A stretch of DNA of 64,000 bases from Akebia trifoliata (lineage: Eukaryota > Streptophyta > Magnoliopsida > Ranunculales > Lardizabalaceae). A model generated the notes under the pieces. It was not told where the DNA came from, did no database searches, and saw nothing but the letters and a program-made list of their open reading frames with translations. This document shows, one piece after another, positions 35,469-47,765 of the stretch. The translations under genes were made by a program, and so were the position numbers. Position 1 is the stretch's first letter; each line of letters opens with the position of its first letter. The stretch is taken from assembly GCA_017979445.1 (NCBI GenBank), contig CM030719.1, positions 23,219,292-23,283,291 of the forward strand, read 5' to 3'.

Positions 35469-36541
35469 CATGGTTTTTAAACTCGTCCGAGACCGAGACG
35501 TATCGCCCGAGTTAACTCGGTATCGCAGCCTAACGATACCAACTCACAATGAGTCATGAGACAACCGCGTATCGTGAGATATACGAGTCGTCTCGGACGA
35601 TATTTTCACAAAACTCGTCCGAGACGAACGAGATATCCGAGACATTACAGATTTTACATTAACTCGCGAGACAAACGAGTTGTATCGGACGAGATTTTCA
35701 AAATCTCGTCCGAGTTAATCGAGACAACCGAGTTTTGCGAAAAAAAAAATTACAAATGAAAATTTTTATTTTATTTTTACTAGCAATAGCTATTGAGTGA
35801 TATTATTACTTTCTTGTGATAAATACTTAAATGTATTTTTAATAATTTGTTTTATTTTTTCTTTAGAAGCTTTTTGATGAAAATTTCATTAGAAATTTAT
35901 ACTAATCTTTAGGAAACATGTGTTTTATTAAATGGGTAGCGTTCAATGGCTAACTTTTTGGCAAAACATTTTTCAAAATATGAGTTAGAAGTTTTGGAAT
36001 GGGCTGATTTTTGGTGAGGATGATTTCTACGGTGAGGAGATCATCCTCACAAAAAATCAGCCCATTCCAAAACTTCTAACCCATGTTTACAAGTTGAAAA
36101 AATCGTGGACCGTCCATTTTTTGTAAACTATTTTTTATGGGGTTAGAAATTTTGGAATGGGCTGATTTTTGGTGATGATGATCTCCTCACCATAGAGATC
36201 ATCCTCACCAAAAATCAGCCCATTCCAAAACTTTTAACTCATGTTTTGAAAAATGTTTTGTCAAAAAGTTAGTCATTGAACGGGACCCTTATTTAATTAC
36301 CTTGAATTTGATTGATAGGTATATTATGATTTTTTTTTTTAATTTTATATTTTTTGGGGGGTTCATTTTTTAATAAGAATCAATTTTGAAATTTTCCTGA
36401 ATTTTTTAGATTTTTTAAATGGTTAAAAACCATTTTTTTAATGTTGAACGGGACGACTCGACGAGACGAGACGTATCGTCCGAGTCAACTCGGTATCGGA
36501 GGTGAACGAGACGAGACCAAATACCGAGTTTAAAAACCATG
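35469..36541. mobile_element. hAT-like non-autonomous element with nested MITE
   Basis: The ends are CATGGTTTTTAAACTCG and its reverse complement CGAGTTTAAAAACCATG. They are flanked by an exact 8-bp duplication TTCACAAT (35461-35468 and 36542-36549), the length made by hAT transposases. The inside is packed with variants of CTCGTCCGAGAC/CGAGACGA and has no transposase. A second transposon (35934-36288) sits inside it. A faded relative may lie at about 54830-54910. Confidence 0.8.
35934..36288. mobile_element. Mutator-like MITE nested in hAT-like element
   Basis: This 355-bp element has long inverted ends (GGGTAGCGTTCAATGG and CCATTGAACG-type GGGACCC). It is flanked by TTATTAAAT and TTATTTAAT, a 9-bp duplication with one mismatch, typical of Mutator-like elements. 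Its sequence is nearly all inverted repeat. Confidence 0.75.
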
Positions 36542-39500
36542 TTCACAATTCAAGCCACTTAGCCAAGAGCAAAGCTCGTATTTCCAAATGAGTCCTTTTT
36601 GTGCCGTCACTCGATAGGTCAGTTCTCACTGGAGAAGAAGATCGAAACCCTACATCTCTCAATCTTTGTTCTTCGATTTGGGAAAATTTATCAAACGAGC
36701 AATGGCTGAATCAGAGTTTCAGGAATCTTATTTTGCAGTCGGCTTCTGAATCAGTGAGATTGGAGAGCCTCTCCAACTTTGATTCTGGTAATAATCTTCA
36801 GAACCTGTAGACTTGTTTGTTTAATTGTTTTATGTTGGATTTCTCTTCATGTCTGTATTGTAATTGTTCTTTGTTTTGTTTCGATATAATAATCTGCATT
36901 TTCAAATATATTTTGGGAATGCTCAATTATATGATCAAACCCTAGAAATCTATGATTCATATTTTCTCTGATTCTGTCTATCCAAAGCTTTAATAGTTGA
37001 AGCTGGTCCAGAAAGATGAAATGTGATATTTATGCTTGATTCAATCATGGAATTTCTGTTGCTGATGTCACTTGCATTTGAAACCAATTATAAATATGTT
37101 TGTTCGTAGCGTTTCTCTTAGAAATCCCTGTTTTTTATTATTTATTTCCATATAATTGTTTTACAATTCATATCATGAAAGGTAACGTTTTTAATTGGAG
37201 TAACGCAACCATGCAGAGATGAGCTTTTCCTTGGAACGTTTTGGAGCTACCTTCGTTTTGAGTTAAATTGTTAGCATAATTTCACTAGAGTACTATTTTT
37301 GTTGGTAAAAGTTGATTTACTTCGAACGACCAAAAATGCAAAGGATATAGGGAGAGAATGTGAGAGAGGATCTCACACAAATATAATACAAATCATCTAA
37401 TTAAAAATGATTTCCTAATATTTTGAGAAAAAATGAAAAATATCTAAAAAATGAAGTAGGCCTAAATATTACGTATTTCATAACATAGAAACATTTTTTT
37501 TGTGCTTTACAAAGTCTTATGTTAACGTTTTCAAAGTCACTAGAGGCTAGCTTTTGAATGAGGTTCTCGTAAAATACATTGAAACTTTAAGGAAAAGCTC
37601 TTTTCCCAAAATGCTAATGCCTTACTCAAAGAGACATTAAAAAAAAGCTTATGCCTTGGGGGATGTCCATACATTTTTTCTAAGGTATTTGCCTAATGGG
37701 GAATGTATTATATTTTTCTGGCTCTTTTTTTAAACATCATTATATAATAGTCTTTATAGCTATAAAGTTATTCGTTTTATAACACTTAATTTGCGTACAA
37801 TCTCTAGTTTTTCTTACTCTACTCTCTTTATTTTATTTCATGATTTCTATTTCTCTCTACATGCCAAACTTATGCCTACACTTCTACTACTATTAGGAGG
37901 TGTTGTGAGTTTTTAGTTGGATCGATTATTACAAAGTGTTCTTTTGTTTTAGGGATTAAAAGTATAAACTTAGAAAGTGTTAAATTATGCATATGGTGTA
38001 CTTTCATTTGATTTGATGATGAATTTTGATAGTAAACTTTGGAATGTACAAACTATGTTTTGTCATTTTTTCTCATTTATTAGAATTTTTTCTATTTATT
38101 ACATGTTGGATTATTTATCTATTTAAAAAATGAATACTCGTGTAGGGCTTACACCTCAAGATTTCTGTTGGTGAAATGTCTCTCCTCTTGATTTGTCTTT
38201 ATAGCATGTAGTGAACATTCAAATATTGGTATGTACACCACTAATAGGAAATACAAGATAATAGGGGAAAATGGTTTCCTTTGATGAAGTAAGTTTATTT
38301 TAATTGTTGACATTCTTCTAATATTGTTTCTTTGCATGAAAATTAAGACAAATAATAAGAAATAATTCTAGGCATATTTGTTTGAAACTAAAAGTAATAA
38401 GAATTAATTCTAGGTATATTTGTTGGAAACTTTATTCTACTAGCTCCAACATCTTGATCATCTTTGGCTGAAAGTAACAAATTTTTCACTTATCTTTCTA
38501 TGATTGCATATGACATCTCTAGAAAGATGTTAACATCATACTTTTAAAAAATTTAGAGTCAAATGTACTTGCTTCTGATATTACCTTCGTTAGAGAGAAG
38601 CATAGTCACCAAGCCGGGGTTTGGGAATAAGATGGCAAGGGGAAAATTCAAAAAATTGGTAAAATCAGAAATCAAACAGGAAAACATCGAGTTAGGGTTA
38701 GGTTATGTAATTGTTCCTACTAAGTGATGTATTCTCATATCATAACATCAAATCCCATATTAAACTACAATAATAAATCACCAAACTCCATATTGATATC
38801 ATACAACTAACCACAGGTCTACAATATATTCAAGGTTTATATCATTCAAAATATAAAGAGTTTATAACAATGAGTCAAACGTAAGATTCATCAACTGGTC
38901 AATATTATCAAAATCAATGTCATCCTCATTACTTGACGTTTCATCGGTATCATCTTCATCAAGATCATCTTTATTTTTTTCTCGATTTAATCACAAACAT
39001 TGTAATCTAATTGCAAAGTTCGTAAAAATCGGGACTTATTGAAAAGTCCCAATTAAATCGATAATGCAAAAACTCACGATTTTATCGTAACTTTTTTTAG
39101 TAAGTCGCAGGATTTGGTGATTATGTTGATGGGTACTTCATTCTATCTTTAGGATGAGAGTTGTGTTTTGGAGTAACAAAATTAGTACCCTGATTTGATT
39201 TAGGGGTTGTGACAGGATTCCTTGAGGGACAATGCTTGAGCTACTTGTGTCCATCACAAGTTTATCAAAATATCCTTTTCTACTACATTTCTACAAGATG
39301 GATTCTTGTAATATAAAATAGTATTATATGCTTGCAAAGAAGTGAAACAGGAATAAAATATTGAACGGTCCAGGATTTTCTGACCCTACACATCCCAAAT
39401 CAAGCAATTTAGGTTGGGTTGGGTTTGGTTTTAGTTAACAAAAAGGGTTTAAATATTCTATTGGTTAGTATGATTAGAGTGCGTATTCGATAATCCAGAC

Positions 39501-40290
39501 TGAATATGGATATTTAGCTTCGATCGGGTCTGATCCATTTTATTGCCCAAGGAATCCCCTTATGTAGAAAGCCCATAAATCATTGGCATCTGACCAACTA
39601 AATGAATCTGAGTATTCCACAATTTGGTTTGTTGCCTCGGAAAGACCATCCTTTGTCCACTTGTTTCTCCTGAGAATATGGTTAGGAAAGAGTCCAGGCT
39701 TGCTCCAGGGACCTCCAAAGCACCCTTTGACGGTCTTAGATATTATTATCTCCTTTGTACATGCCCAAACAATTTGAAGCGACTTCCCTTTCCTTTATTT
39801 TTCTCCTACTTGACTATTCCTGAATTCCCTTAGGTGCACTCATTTATGATATTGGTCTTTCCTATTCCTCACACATTCATCTCAAAATCCTCATTTTTTC
39901 TAGACATTCTATGTTCAAGTTATTTCTTGGTTGACAAAGTTTCTGTAATATTCTTGGAAATGTTTAACATTTGAGTGGTTTGACAAATTTAATTTTTATT
40001 GGATCCATTCATCTTGAAAATATATTTTCCTTTAAATATGTGTAGTTCCAAACACCTAACCAGGCTTCTCTAATTCCATGCTCTGATCTTTCTACACGCT
40101 CCACTAACTCTATCATGAAATTTTGATTTTTTTTTTCTAATGTATGTTTATATGCATATGATTTACAATGTGATGCTATGTTCACAATATATTATTTATT
40201 GATACTAAGATCTCTTAAAGTTTTAGGGGATTCTGTTCAAGTAGTGGAGAATGGAGATTTAGGGGGATTCTGATCAAGTGCAGATGGTCT
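36542..40290. other. Intergenic stretch with one possible exon
   Basis: Bases 36600-36790 look transcript-like (GC-richer, open frame containing SASESVRLESL, then a GTAATA donor-like site). I cannot assign them to a gene. The remaining 3.4 kb is AT-rich without recognised features. Confidence 0.35.
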
Positions 40291-40299
40291 TGTTACCCA

Positions 40300-40873
40300 A
40301 TTGTAGTTTGTGGATGACATGTTGGTTTAACTAGAAGCAGACATCAAGCAAGTGAGGTTCCTTTGTGGTTTATTGTGTTGCTTTGAGGCGGTTACTTGTT
40401 TACATGTTAATCTTATAAAAAGCAAAGTGTATTCTGTGGGCCAAGTGCCAAATGTGAATCTTATGGTAGTGACTTTGGGGTGTTATGCAGGTGTTCTTCC
40501 TTCGTCTTACATAGGCTTACCCTTGGGAGCTCCTTACAAGAATAGGAGTTTCTAGGAGCCAATGATAGAGAAAGTCTTAAGAAAGTTGAGATATTGGCAA
40601 GCAAATTACCTTTCTAAGGGTGGCAAGCTAACCTTCTTTAGGAGTGTGTTATCCAACATTCCAGTCTATTATTTTTCCTTATTTACTATTCCTAGAAACG
40701 TGAAGCTGAGGTTGGACAAGCTGTTTAGATATTTCTTATGGCATGATAAGGTAGGGAAAGTCAATCTTCATTTGGTTAGTTGGAGGAATGTGTGTTCTAT
40801 CAAGAAACTGGGAGGGCTCGACTTCAGGAAGATGGGGAGTTTGAATGGGGCTTTGCTTGGTAAGTGGCTATAG
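40300..40873 (+). mobile_element. LINE (L1-type) reverse-transcriptase fragment
   Basis: The frame reads FVDDMLV (the catalytic F/YxDD box) near 40307, then CLHVNLIKSKVYSVG, SYIGLPLGAPYKNRS, a TAG where Trp is usual, then RKLRYWQANYLSKGGKLTFF and LFRYFLWHD. This order (box C, GLPLG, WQA..LS.GGK, FLW) is standard for plant non-LTR retrotransposon RT. Both ends are truncated and no poly-A tail was identified. Confidence 0.85.
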
Positions 40874-41268
40874 AGGTTTGGCGCAGAACGAGATGATTTG
40901 GTAAGTTGCTATTGATATATTTTGAGAAAATATCATTGTTGCATTTTACATGCAAATTCACTGATATTAAGTATTACTAAGCTATTTCATTACAACCAAT
41001 AGTTACATTTTCTATTATGTTGCCCACATGATATAGGTTAATTTGTAAGAATATTTAGATTCTCCAGATACTAAGATCAATATTAATATACTGGTCTAGA
41101 TGCCCTAGACTTTTAATACTTATGTTTTCTTCTCTATTGTTGGAATAACTATAGGCAAGAACACTATGCTGGGCTTTTAGTTCTTATTTATTTATTTATT
41201 TTTTTTAATTTCCTAATTTTAACTTTAAAATGATTGTTATATTTCAATATAAATTTTTTTGCAGGAAA

Positions 41269-42810
41269 ACGGTGGATTCGGTCATCAATGTTCTCATGGA
41301 AAAATTGGTCGAAGGCCTCCTAAATGAAGGTTCTCATGTGCTTGAATTCCAAAAGCAGTTCAAGATTTTAAAGAAAAACTTCAGTTAGTGCAGAGCTACA
41401 TTGTACATGTAGAGGGAGTGAGAAGGAAGGACCACAATAAACTAATTAAAAATGTTGTGGGACAATTGAGAGAGTTTCTATATGATGCTGAGGACAATTG
41501 GTTATTGTTCACAAAAATAGCATTCGCAAGGGAAGAAGGCCAGTGTACGAATTCAGAGCTTGAGCATATTGATAGGGATATTGTTGGTAGATGTGGAGGG
41601 CTTCCATTGGCAATCTTAGTTGTGGGAGGAATGATGATGAATAAAGGAAGTTCGACCAAGGAGTGGGAGCGAATATCTAAGAACCTAAGCGAAGAGTTGG
41701 ATAAGAAAGATGAATTAATCTTTCCTATTCTACAATTAAGTTATGATGAGCTTCCTTCGCATTTGAAACTAGGTCTATTATGTTTGGCTCTGTTTCCCGA
41801 AGATCATGATATATATTTTGAGGATCTTATTGATTGGTGGATTAGTGAGGGCTTTGTTTGAGTAGGGAAGCAAGGAAGGATTACATATGATATTGGGAAA
41901 GGGTATCTTGATGAATTAATCAGCCAATGTTTATTACTTCTTGTATATGAGGAGCTTTCTGGATCAAAAGCTTTTCTGTTTAGAGTCTATGATATGGTAA
42001 GCGAAATGATTAGAAGGCTTGCAGAGGAAGAAAATTTTATTTGTATAAATGATGGGGAGAAGTCTTCCTCACGTCGAGTAGGTATGGTGTTGAACGCGGA
42101 TATGAATCTCTTCATATCCGAGCAAACTAATTTCAAATCATTGTGGACAATAAGAGGGATTGATTTAGAAGAGAGTGAGGAGTTGGTTCAAAATTTGGAA
42201 TCAAAGTTATGCCAATTAAGATGGTTGAGGGTTTTGGATATTCTTAAGGATTCATCATCTCAGGAGACCCTTGCAAGAGTAGATTGGTTGAGTGGGATAG
42301 GATCATTGCAGTACCTCGTTTGTCTTCAGATACGAAATTCTCGGTTAGAGAGACTTTCTGATTCTATTGGAGACTCTCAAAGCCTTCAAATTTTAAACCT
42401 ATACAGAGTCTTAATTTAAAGAGATTGCCAAAAAATATAGCATCCTAGAAGAAATTAAGCAGATTGAGTTTACTTGGTTATGGGTCTCTAGAATTCTTCC
42501 ACAATGAGATTGGATACCTTCAACAACTGTGTAGGTTATTTTTTATTGTGAATTCAAAAGTCAAGGATGGGGGGTTTCGCATTTCTGGCGAAGAAATTGA
42601 CTCAAATTAGAGAAACTTGGGTTTTGCATAGATTCAGAAGATGGAATAGAAGAAGGGGAGCTGAAGGTGTTGTCAGAGCTCACACAATTGGAGTTGTTGT
42701 CTATAATATTTCCAAAAAACAATGACAATAATGCGGAGGAGGAACTACTATTACGATTAGCAAGAAAAGTAGATCATCAACTACTCTCATCTCTTAACCA
42801 GCTTTCAGAG
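41269..42810 (+). pseudogene. CC-NB-ARC-LRR pseudogene, copy 2
   Basis: This is a paralogue of 18160-20753, including the upstream 120 bp. The start ATG is ACG (41269-41271). A one-base loss near 41376 breaks the coiled coil. At 41490-41496 (GAGGACA) the sequence jumps from the coiled coil straight to the GLPLA-side part of NB-ARC. It therefore lacks the P-loop, kinase 2 and RNBS-B. GLPLA, the winged-helix region and LRRs follow, with TGA at 41859-41861 and TAA at 42417-42419 plus further frame breaks. Homology stops at CAGCTTTCAGAG (42810), where a transporter fragment begins. Confidence 0.9.
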
Positions 42811-43023
42811 TTTTGGGAATTGGAAATTTCTTAGTAGTTTGCTTCTAAAATCTGTTTCTGATATCACAAAGAAGAAGAGCGGTAAAGGGTGGATATTGAA
42901 TAATCTAAATGTGTCGCTCTTAGATTACTATTATTGGTTTTATGCTGTATTAAGTCTTCTTAACTTTATTTTCTTTCCCACTGTGCTGAGTTTTATGTCT
43001 GTAATGTTGATGTAATGGAATAG
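42811..43023 (+). pseudogene. NPF (peptide/nitrate transporter) C-terminal fragment, copy A
   Basis: The frame reads GIGNFLSSLLLKSVSDITKK and KGWILNNLNVSLLDYYYWFY, the last transmembrane helices of plant NRT1/PTR (NPF) proton-coupled transporters. A small frame change lies near the end, before TAG at 43021-43023. It is fused directly to NLR copy 2 on its left. Its 3'-UTR-like tail continues to about 43700. Confidence 0.85.
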
Positions 43024-43707
43024 GTAAGGGAGATGCAGAAGGCCACTGAGATGTTTCCAGACAAGGAATATAGCCGAGAGCACCAAAGTTCGAAGGATGG
43101 GGATGAGTAATTGAACTTCTTGTAATTTATCTGATTTATATCAATAAATACCACACCAATGAAATCAAACAAACTTGGTATTTTCAAGATGAGTGTCTAC
43201 GTACGTGTGTGTGATGAAATCCACTAAGCATGTTATAGTATTGTCAAGGGGTAACTCAAGGCCAAGGAACAAATTGCATTAATAATAATCTGTAACCTCA
43301 ACATTGTTTCTTTAAGTATTTCGGAAAGCTCAATCCACATGATGCCTTAACGTTCAAGCATCGATAAAGGTACATATTAGGTTGTTCTGTTCAGCACTCC
43401 AATAAATTGTTGGATGAATTTCAGATAAGCAATTATTTATAATTTCAAGGATATCTACACTTTACATTCTTTTTATTTGGATGTAAGGTAATCTTCATTT
43501 GATACATATTTATATTAATTATTTCTGAAATTTTTTTTTTTAATTCTCCAACTAGATGGTGAGCATTTTCTTAAGCTTGGTGGACACAATTCTGTAGATA
43601 CATGAAAAACAACTCCTTCGAACGTTTTGGTAATAATATTAAAAATTCTGATATTTTTGGTTTCTCTAAAAAACATTTCTTAGAAACATTCTCAAGTGTT
43701 TATATCC
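43024..43707 (+). repeat. Transporter 3' tail block, copy A
   Basis: It matches 48137-48512 and, after the copia element, 53570-53800, and also 3130-3450. It ends abruptly at TATATCCAC (43707), where an unrelated importin-like fragment begins. Confidence 0.75.
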
Positions 43708-43751
43708 ACCCACTATTTTATTTTGCTGCTCTTAATGTTCACTCTTTACAG

Positions 43752-43860
43752 AATGACCACTTACCACCTGAATGGTTGCCACTCCTGCAAGTTGTGGTTA
43801 ATAGGACATATTACAAAGATGATAGTGAGTCCTCCATTTTATTTCTGCTTCTTATGTGTC
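43752..43860 (+). pseudogene. Importin-beta-like exon fragment (candidate)
   Basis: After a TTTACAG acceptor the frame reads NDHLPPEWLPLLQVVVNR, then DDSESSILFLLL. It resembles the stretch LSPEWLPLLQxVVxRI..EDEESSILFQLL of plant importin-9/beta-type nuclear transport receptors, recalled from memory. Only one exon is visible and its 3' border is unclear. Confidence 0.4.
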
Positions 43861-45131
43861 TTCCTTTATTTGAATTTGAGTTTTACTCCCTTGCTACTAG
43901 ATTCATAATGAAGATCTAATTATTAGTCTTATTTTCTGCATCTTTTGTTCATGCTGTTAATTGGGACTTAAATAGCAAGAGTTGAAGAAGGGTTCAATTT
44001 TTCTTATATGAAATGATGATGGAGATAATGATGCTGCAAAGCAAAGAATATCTATGCTTAAGAAATTGGAATATCCATTATCTTGTCACTAATAACATTT
44101 GAAGGTTGATCTAAGTGTCGGTTATGTCTTTGCAACACCATATCTTGAGATGTAAACCAATTGCAGTGTGATCTATTTGTGAATCTATTGAGATCTAAAC
44201 CACCAAACCTGACCCTAGAAGTCCAACTCTTGCATATGATATTTGAAAAAGAAAAACCTCATAAAGCTCATAGCCAAGAAATGCCTTGTGCTTGAGAAAT
44301 TTTTTTAAGGCAGGTCTCTTATACAAATCATGCATTTGTCAATATGTTTATCTGAAGTTGCATCTCATTGTGTTTAGCAGTTCTTCATGTAGCATATTAT
44401 TTCTTAACATAGAAAGATATCTCGAAGACATCTTTCACTAAGGGGCAAGGTACCTTAGAACACGACTTTGTAAGGTTCTTAGGTTAGCAAGTGTATCAGG
44501 TCTATGAGTGTGGTGTAATATTATCGGGCCTACCTAATGAGCTATTGAGATCCTTATATTTGGCACCTACTATTGTGTATCACAACACTTTACTGGATTA
44601 CTCTATATGGCATTTCGGATGGACTGACTAGAACATGTGGTAATCCATACAACATTGTATCAGACCCAAAGTATGGCATCCACATTCACGGATCAATCGC
44701 AATGATGAACTAGATCGAATATAGCCTGATTCATATCAATCTGAATATGAGTCCCTTTTGTTTCAGTGGTCTTAGTTTTTATTGAGTGTAAAAACCCCTG
44801 TCGTTAGTTTTACCACTGAGGCAACCCCTTGGAGGCAAAAGGATCACAACTTCTGATGTGTTTTTCAAAGTGGGGTCTTGCCATATACTTGCCGGAGTTC
44901 CTGTCCTACCATATAATGTCTGACTGTTGTGCTGTCATGCTAAATTTCTTTTATTTCTTGCCATCCAACCAAATTCCACTTTGATTTCATTGTTATATAC
45001 ATGCATCTTATGGACATCTGATGCTTACCTCTATAACAATTTCAATATTTACTGTTTAGAAATTACTGTCTACGTTGATTTTTTATTTGTGATTTCCCTT
45101 ATATATGATTGTCTCTTTATTTAATATGCAG
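43861..45131. other. No recognised gene
   Basis: AT-rich sequence between the importin-like and PDAT fragments. Some GC-richer stretches (44440-44900) look transcript-like, but no family is recognised. Confidence 0.35.
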
Positions 45132-46550
45132 GGCGCTATTAAGGGTAATAACCTTGCAAATGTGTCTTGTGAGGTGTATGGACGGAGTACCAAGACATGG
45201 GCATTGGAGGTATCAGAGCTATCGCAGATTATAAAGTTTGCACAACTGGCTCACTTTTGGACTTGCTTCAATTTGTTGTTCCAAAGATGATGAAGCGTGG
45301 AGGTGCTCGTTTTTCATATGGGATAGCTGAGGATTGGATGATCCTATGTACAAAAACCACAAATATTGGTCCAACCATTGGAAACAAAGTGAGAATGTAC
45401 AGATTTCCCAATATAAGTTATTTCTTCTTCTAATCGGTTTTGATTTGGAATAATGTTCTTTTTTCATTTTCAGAGAAAATTGTGGATAATTGGAAAAAAA
45501 AATCTATATCAGTTAGTAGGGTCTTCTAATAAGGGAAAATGTTGATATCTACCATGTTTGTATATTAGATGTCCTTTACATTACTTTTCTACCCCATATG
45601 TTGTAGAAAGAACTTTTAACGTGCAGGTTTGGGTAAAAATGAGAACAACTATTCTCTGATATTTTCCATCCATTTTTTGAAATTCTTATGAAATGACAAA
45701 ACTACCTATTTGTTAACTTTTGATGTTTATCAGGGAGATGAAATAGGTCCAGTCAAAGTTTTCGAATTTGCAAAATGGTTAAAGCTTTTTAAAATATGGA
45801 CAGTAGTTATTTCTTTGAGATCAATCACAAATAAGAATGACACAACATAAACCAAAGTGCATAGTTGATTCTAACACTATGAAATATAGGAACTTCATTA
45901 CCTGCCAGTTGTTTCTGCTTTTCAACCAATTATGGTTATTTGCTTTTACCTGTTTGTACGACTGTAATGATGCATGATTATTTTCTCTTCTAGTTAGCTG
46001 TAAAGCCCATTAATTGGGTGAAATAATTTTCCATTTTTGCTATTTCATCTAATCAAATTTGTTTGCAGATTACCCAATGCTCTTGACATGGAGATTTATT
46101 CCATGTATAGAGTTGGAATCCCCACTGAAAGAGCTTACATGTGTAGGTTAAGCTCCACTGCTGAATGCTACATTTCATTTCAGATCGATACCTCAGCTGA
46201 GGGTGGAAAGGAGGGAAGATGTCTGAAAGTTGGGGTCTTTACGGTTGATGGAGATGAGACTACCAATTCTTAGTGTAGGGTTCATGTGTGCTAAAGGTTG
46301 GCATGGGAAAACCCGGCTCAATCCTTCGGTTATTCAAACTTACATTAGGGACTATGATCATGCCCCTCCATCAAATCTTCTGGAGGGCTGGGGCACCCAG
46401 AGTGGTGCTCATGTTGATATAATGGGGAACTTGGCATTGATTGAGGATATTATTAGAGTTGCAGCAGGGGTTACAGGAGATGACTTGGGTGGTGATCGAG
46501 TTTGTTATGGTATCTTCAAGTGGTCTGCAAAGATCGATTTGCAACTCTAG
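45132..46550 (+). pseudogene. PDAT: PDAT (phospholipid:diacylglycerol acyltransferase) 3' half
   Basis: PDAT moves an acyl chain from a phospholipid to diacylglycerol, making triacylglycerol at the ER. Exon 45132-45388 reads TEYQDMGI, VVPKMMKRGGARFSYGIAE and, one frame over, DDPMYKNHKYWSN. It ends AA|GTGAG. Exon 46069-46550 follows the acceptor TTTGCAG and reads LPNALDMEIYSMY, GIPTERAYMCRLSS, VDGDET, and after a two-base loss near 46262, PILSVGFMCAKGW, RDYDHAPPSNLLEG, GTQSGAHVDIMGN, KIDLQL and TAG. The catalytic Asp (GDET) and His (GAHVD) places of the LCAT-like triad are kept. The N-terminal half with the catalytic Ser is absent. At least two frameshifts make it a pseudogene. Confidence 0.85.
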
Positions 46551-46880
46551 TTTCAACAGGTAGTTCACAATGCTGGTTTATTTTATATAATCCATCAGAC
46601 TATCATATATAATGCCAAATTGTTGCATTGCTAACTTTTAGTAATTGTATGTGTATAATTCGTTCCGTTTGTGCATTTGGTAACCTTTGTTGACTTATTT
46701 GTCATATTTTCAGATTATCTTTTTCAATGAGGGACTATATTTAATAGGTTAATCATTTCATGAAGATTAAGAGGAAAAAGAGAGATCTCAAGCCACTCAA
46801 ATCAGTCATTTCCTGATATTTTCTCATTCTCAGTCTCCCGACTATTGGAATGCCAATTTTTAACTATACATATCTTGATA

Positions 46881-47227
46881 GACGACACTGTTGTTGTAGT
46901 GATTATTGGAACTAGCACAAATGCTTGCTACATGGAGCGGGCAGATGCAATTATCAAATGTCAATGCCTTCATTGACATAATCTTGGAAGACATGCTTCA
47001 GGTATACAAGTTGCACTATGATCAGTCTATTTGTTTGTTAAGGGGACTACTCTAATCTTGTTCTTCTATGGGATTTGGGTTTTCAGATCTTAGACATTCC
47101 TTTGAAGGTACGGATGCTCATCGTGAGAGTATGCAATGTGGTGACACGAAAGGTTGCTCGATTGGCAATTGCGGGCATTGTGGGGATCTTAAAGAAGCTA
47201 GGGAGGGATGGCATTGCTTCCTTGTAG
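46881..47227 (+). pseudogene. HXK: Hexokinase fragment
   Basis: Exon piece 46881-47001 reads DDTVVVVIIGTSTNACYMER and ADAIIKCQ, the conserved glucose/ATP-binding stretch of plant hexokinase (IIGTGTNACYxERxDAI). It then jumps to LEDMLQ before a GT donor. Exon 47087-47227, after TTTTCAG, reads ILDIPLKVRMLIVRVCNVV and AIAGIVGILKKLGRDG, then TAG. The roughly one hundred residues normally lying between CQGLL and the LK.L. segment are deleted. N- and C-terminal parts are missing. It lies only 330 bp after the PDAT stop, on the same strand. Confidence 0.8.
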
Positions 47228-47765
47228 GCTCCTGTGCTTGTGTAATGATTGTGAAGGGTTTATCGATGATTGTAATTTTGGACTTGTAAATAATGACTCA
47301 TTGTGACTCTTTTTTGTGTAAATTAATGTGTTAGAGAACCTCGATGTTCTCTATTTGGGTCTATTTTGATGGTAGGTAATAGGTGCGTGGAAAAAAAAAT
47401 TAAAAATTAATTTTTTTTTTAAAGTTTAGATATCGGTTTGTAACCAATGTCCAAAGTCTCAGACTTAGGAAATCAGTCTTATAGACATTGGATTTTAATT
47501 CGATGTCTAAGATATATTTTGTGTTAGTGTGTATTGTTTTATAAACACAGATTTGGAAGTGTTTTTACCTGTTCCAAAATTCTGAGTTTTGGAATGGTTT
47601 TTAACTATTTCAAATCTTGATATCTAGAATGGCTTCCAGCTGTTTAAATTCATTAACGACGCCTCGATTAGAAATGGTCTGCCAACCGTTTCATACTGGA
47701 TTAGGAATGGTTATAAATTGTTCTTAATTTGCATATTTATTGTAGTGGATAATAAAATAAACGGA
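47228..47765. other. No recognised gene
   Basis: AT-rich spacer between the hexokinase and transporter fragments. Short repeated phrases around TTTGGAATGGTTTTTAACT and AAATGGTCTGCC are seen near 47590-47710. Confidence 0.35.

Noticed and set aside
36601..36810. A small independent gene
   Set aside because: The open stretch has no recognisable family, the start is not convincing, and it may be one exon or chance. It is kept only as a note in the intergenic entry.
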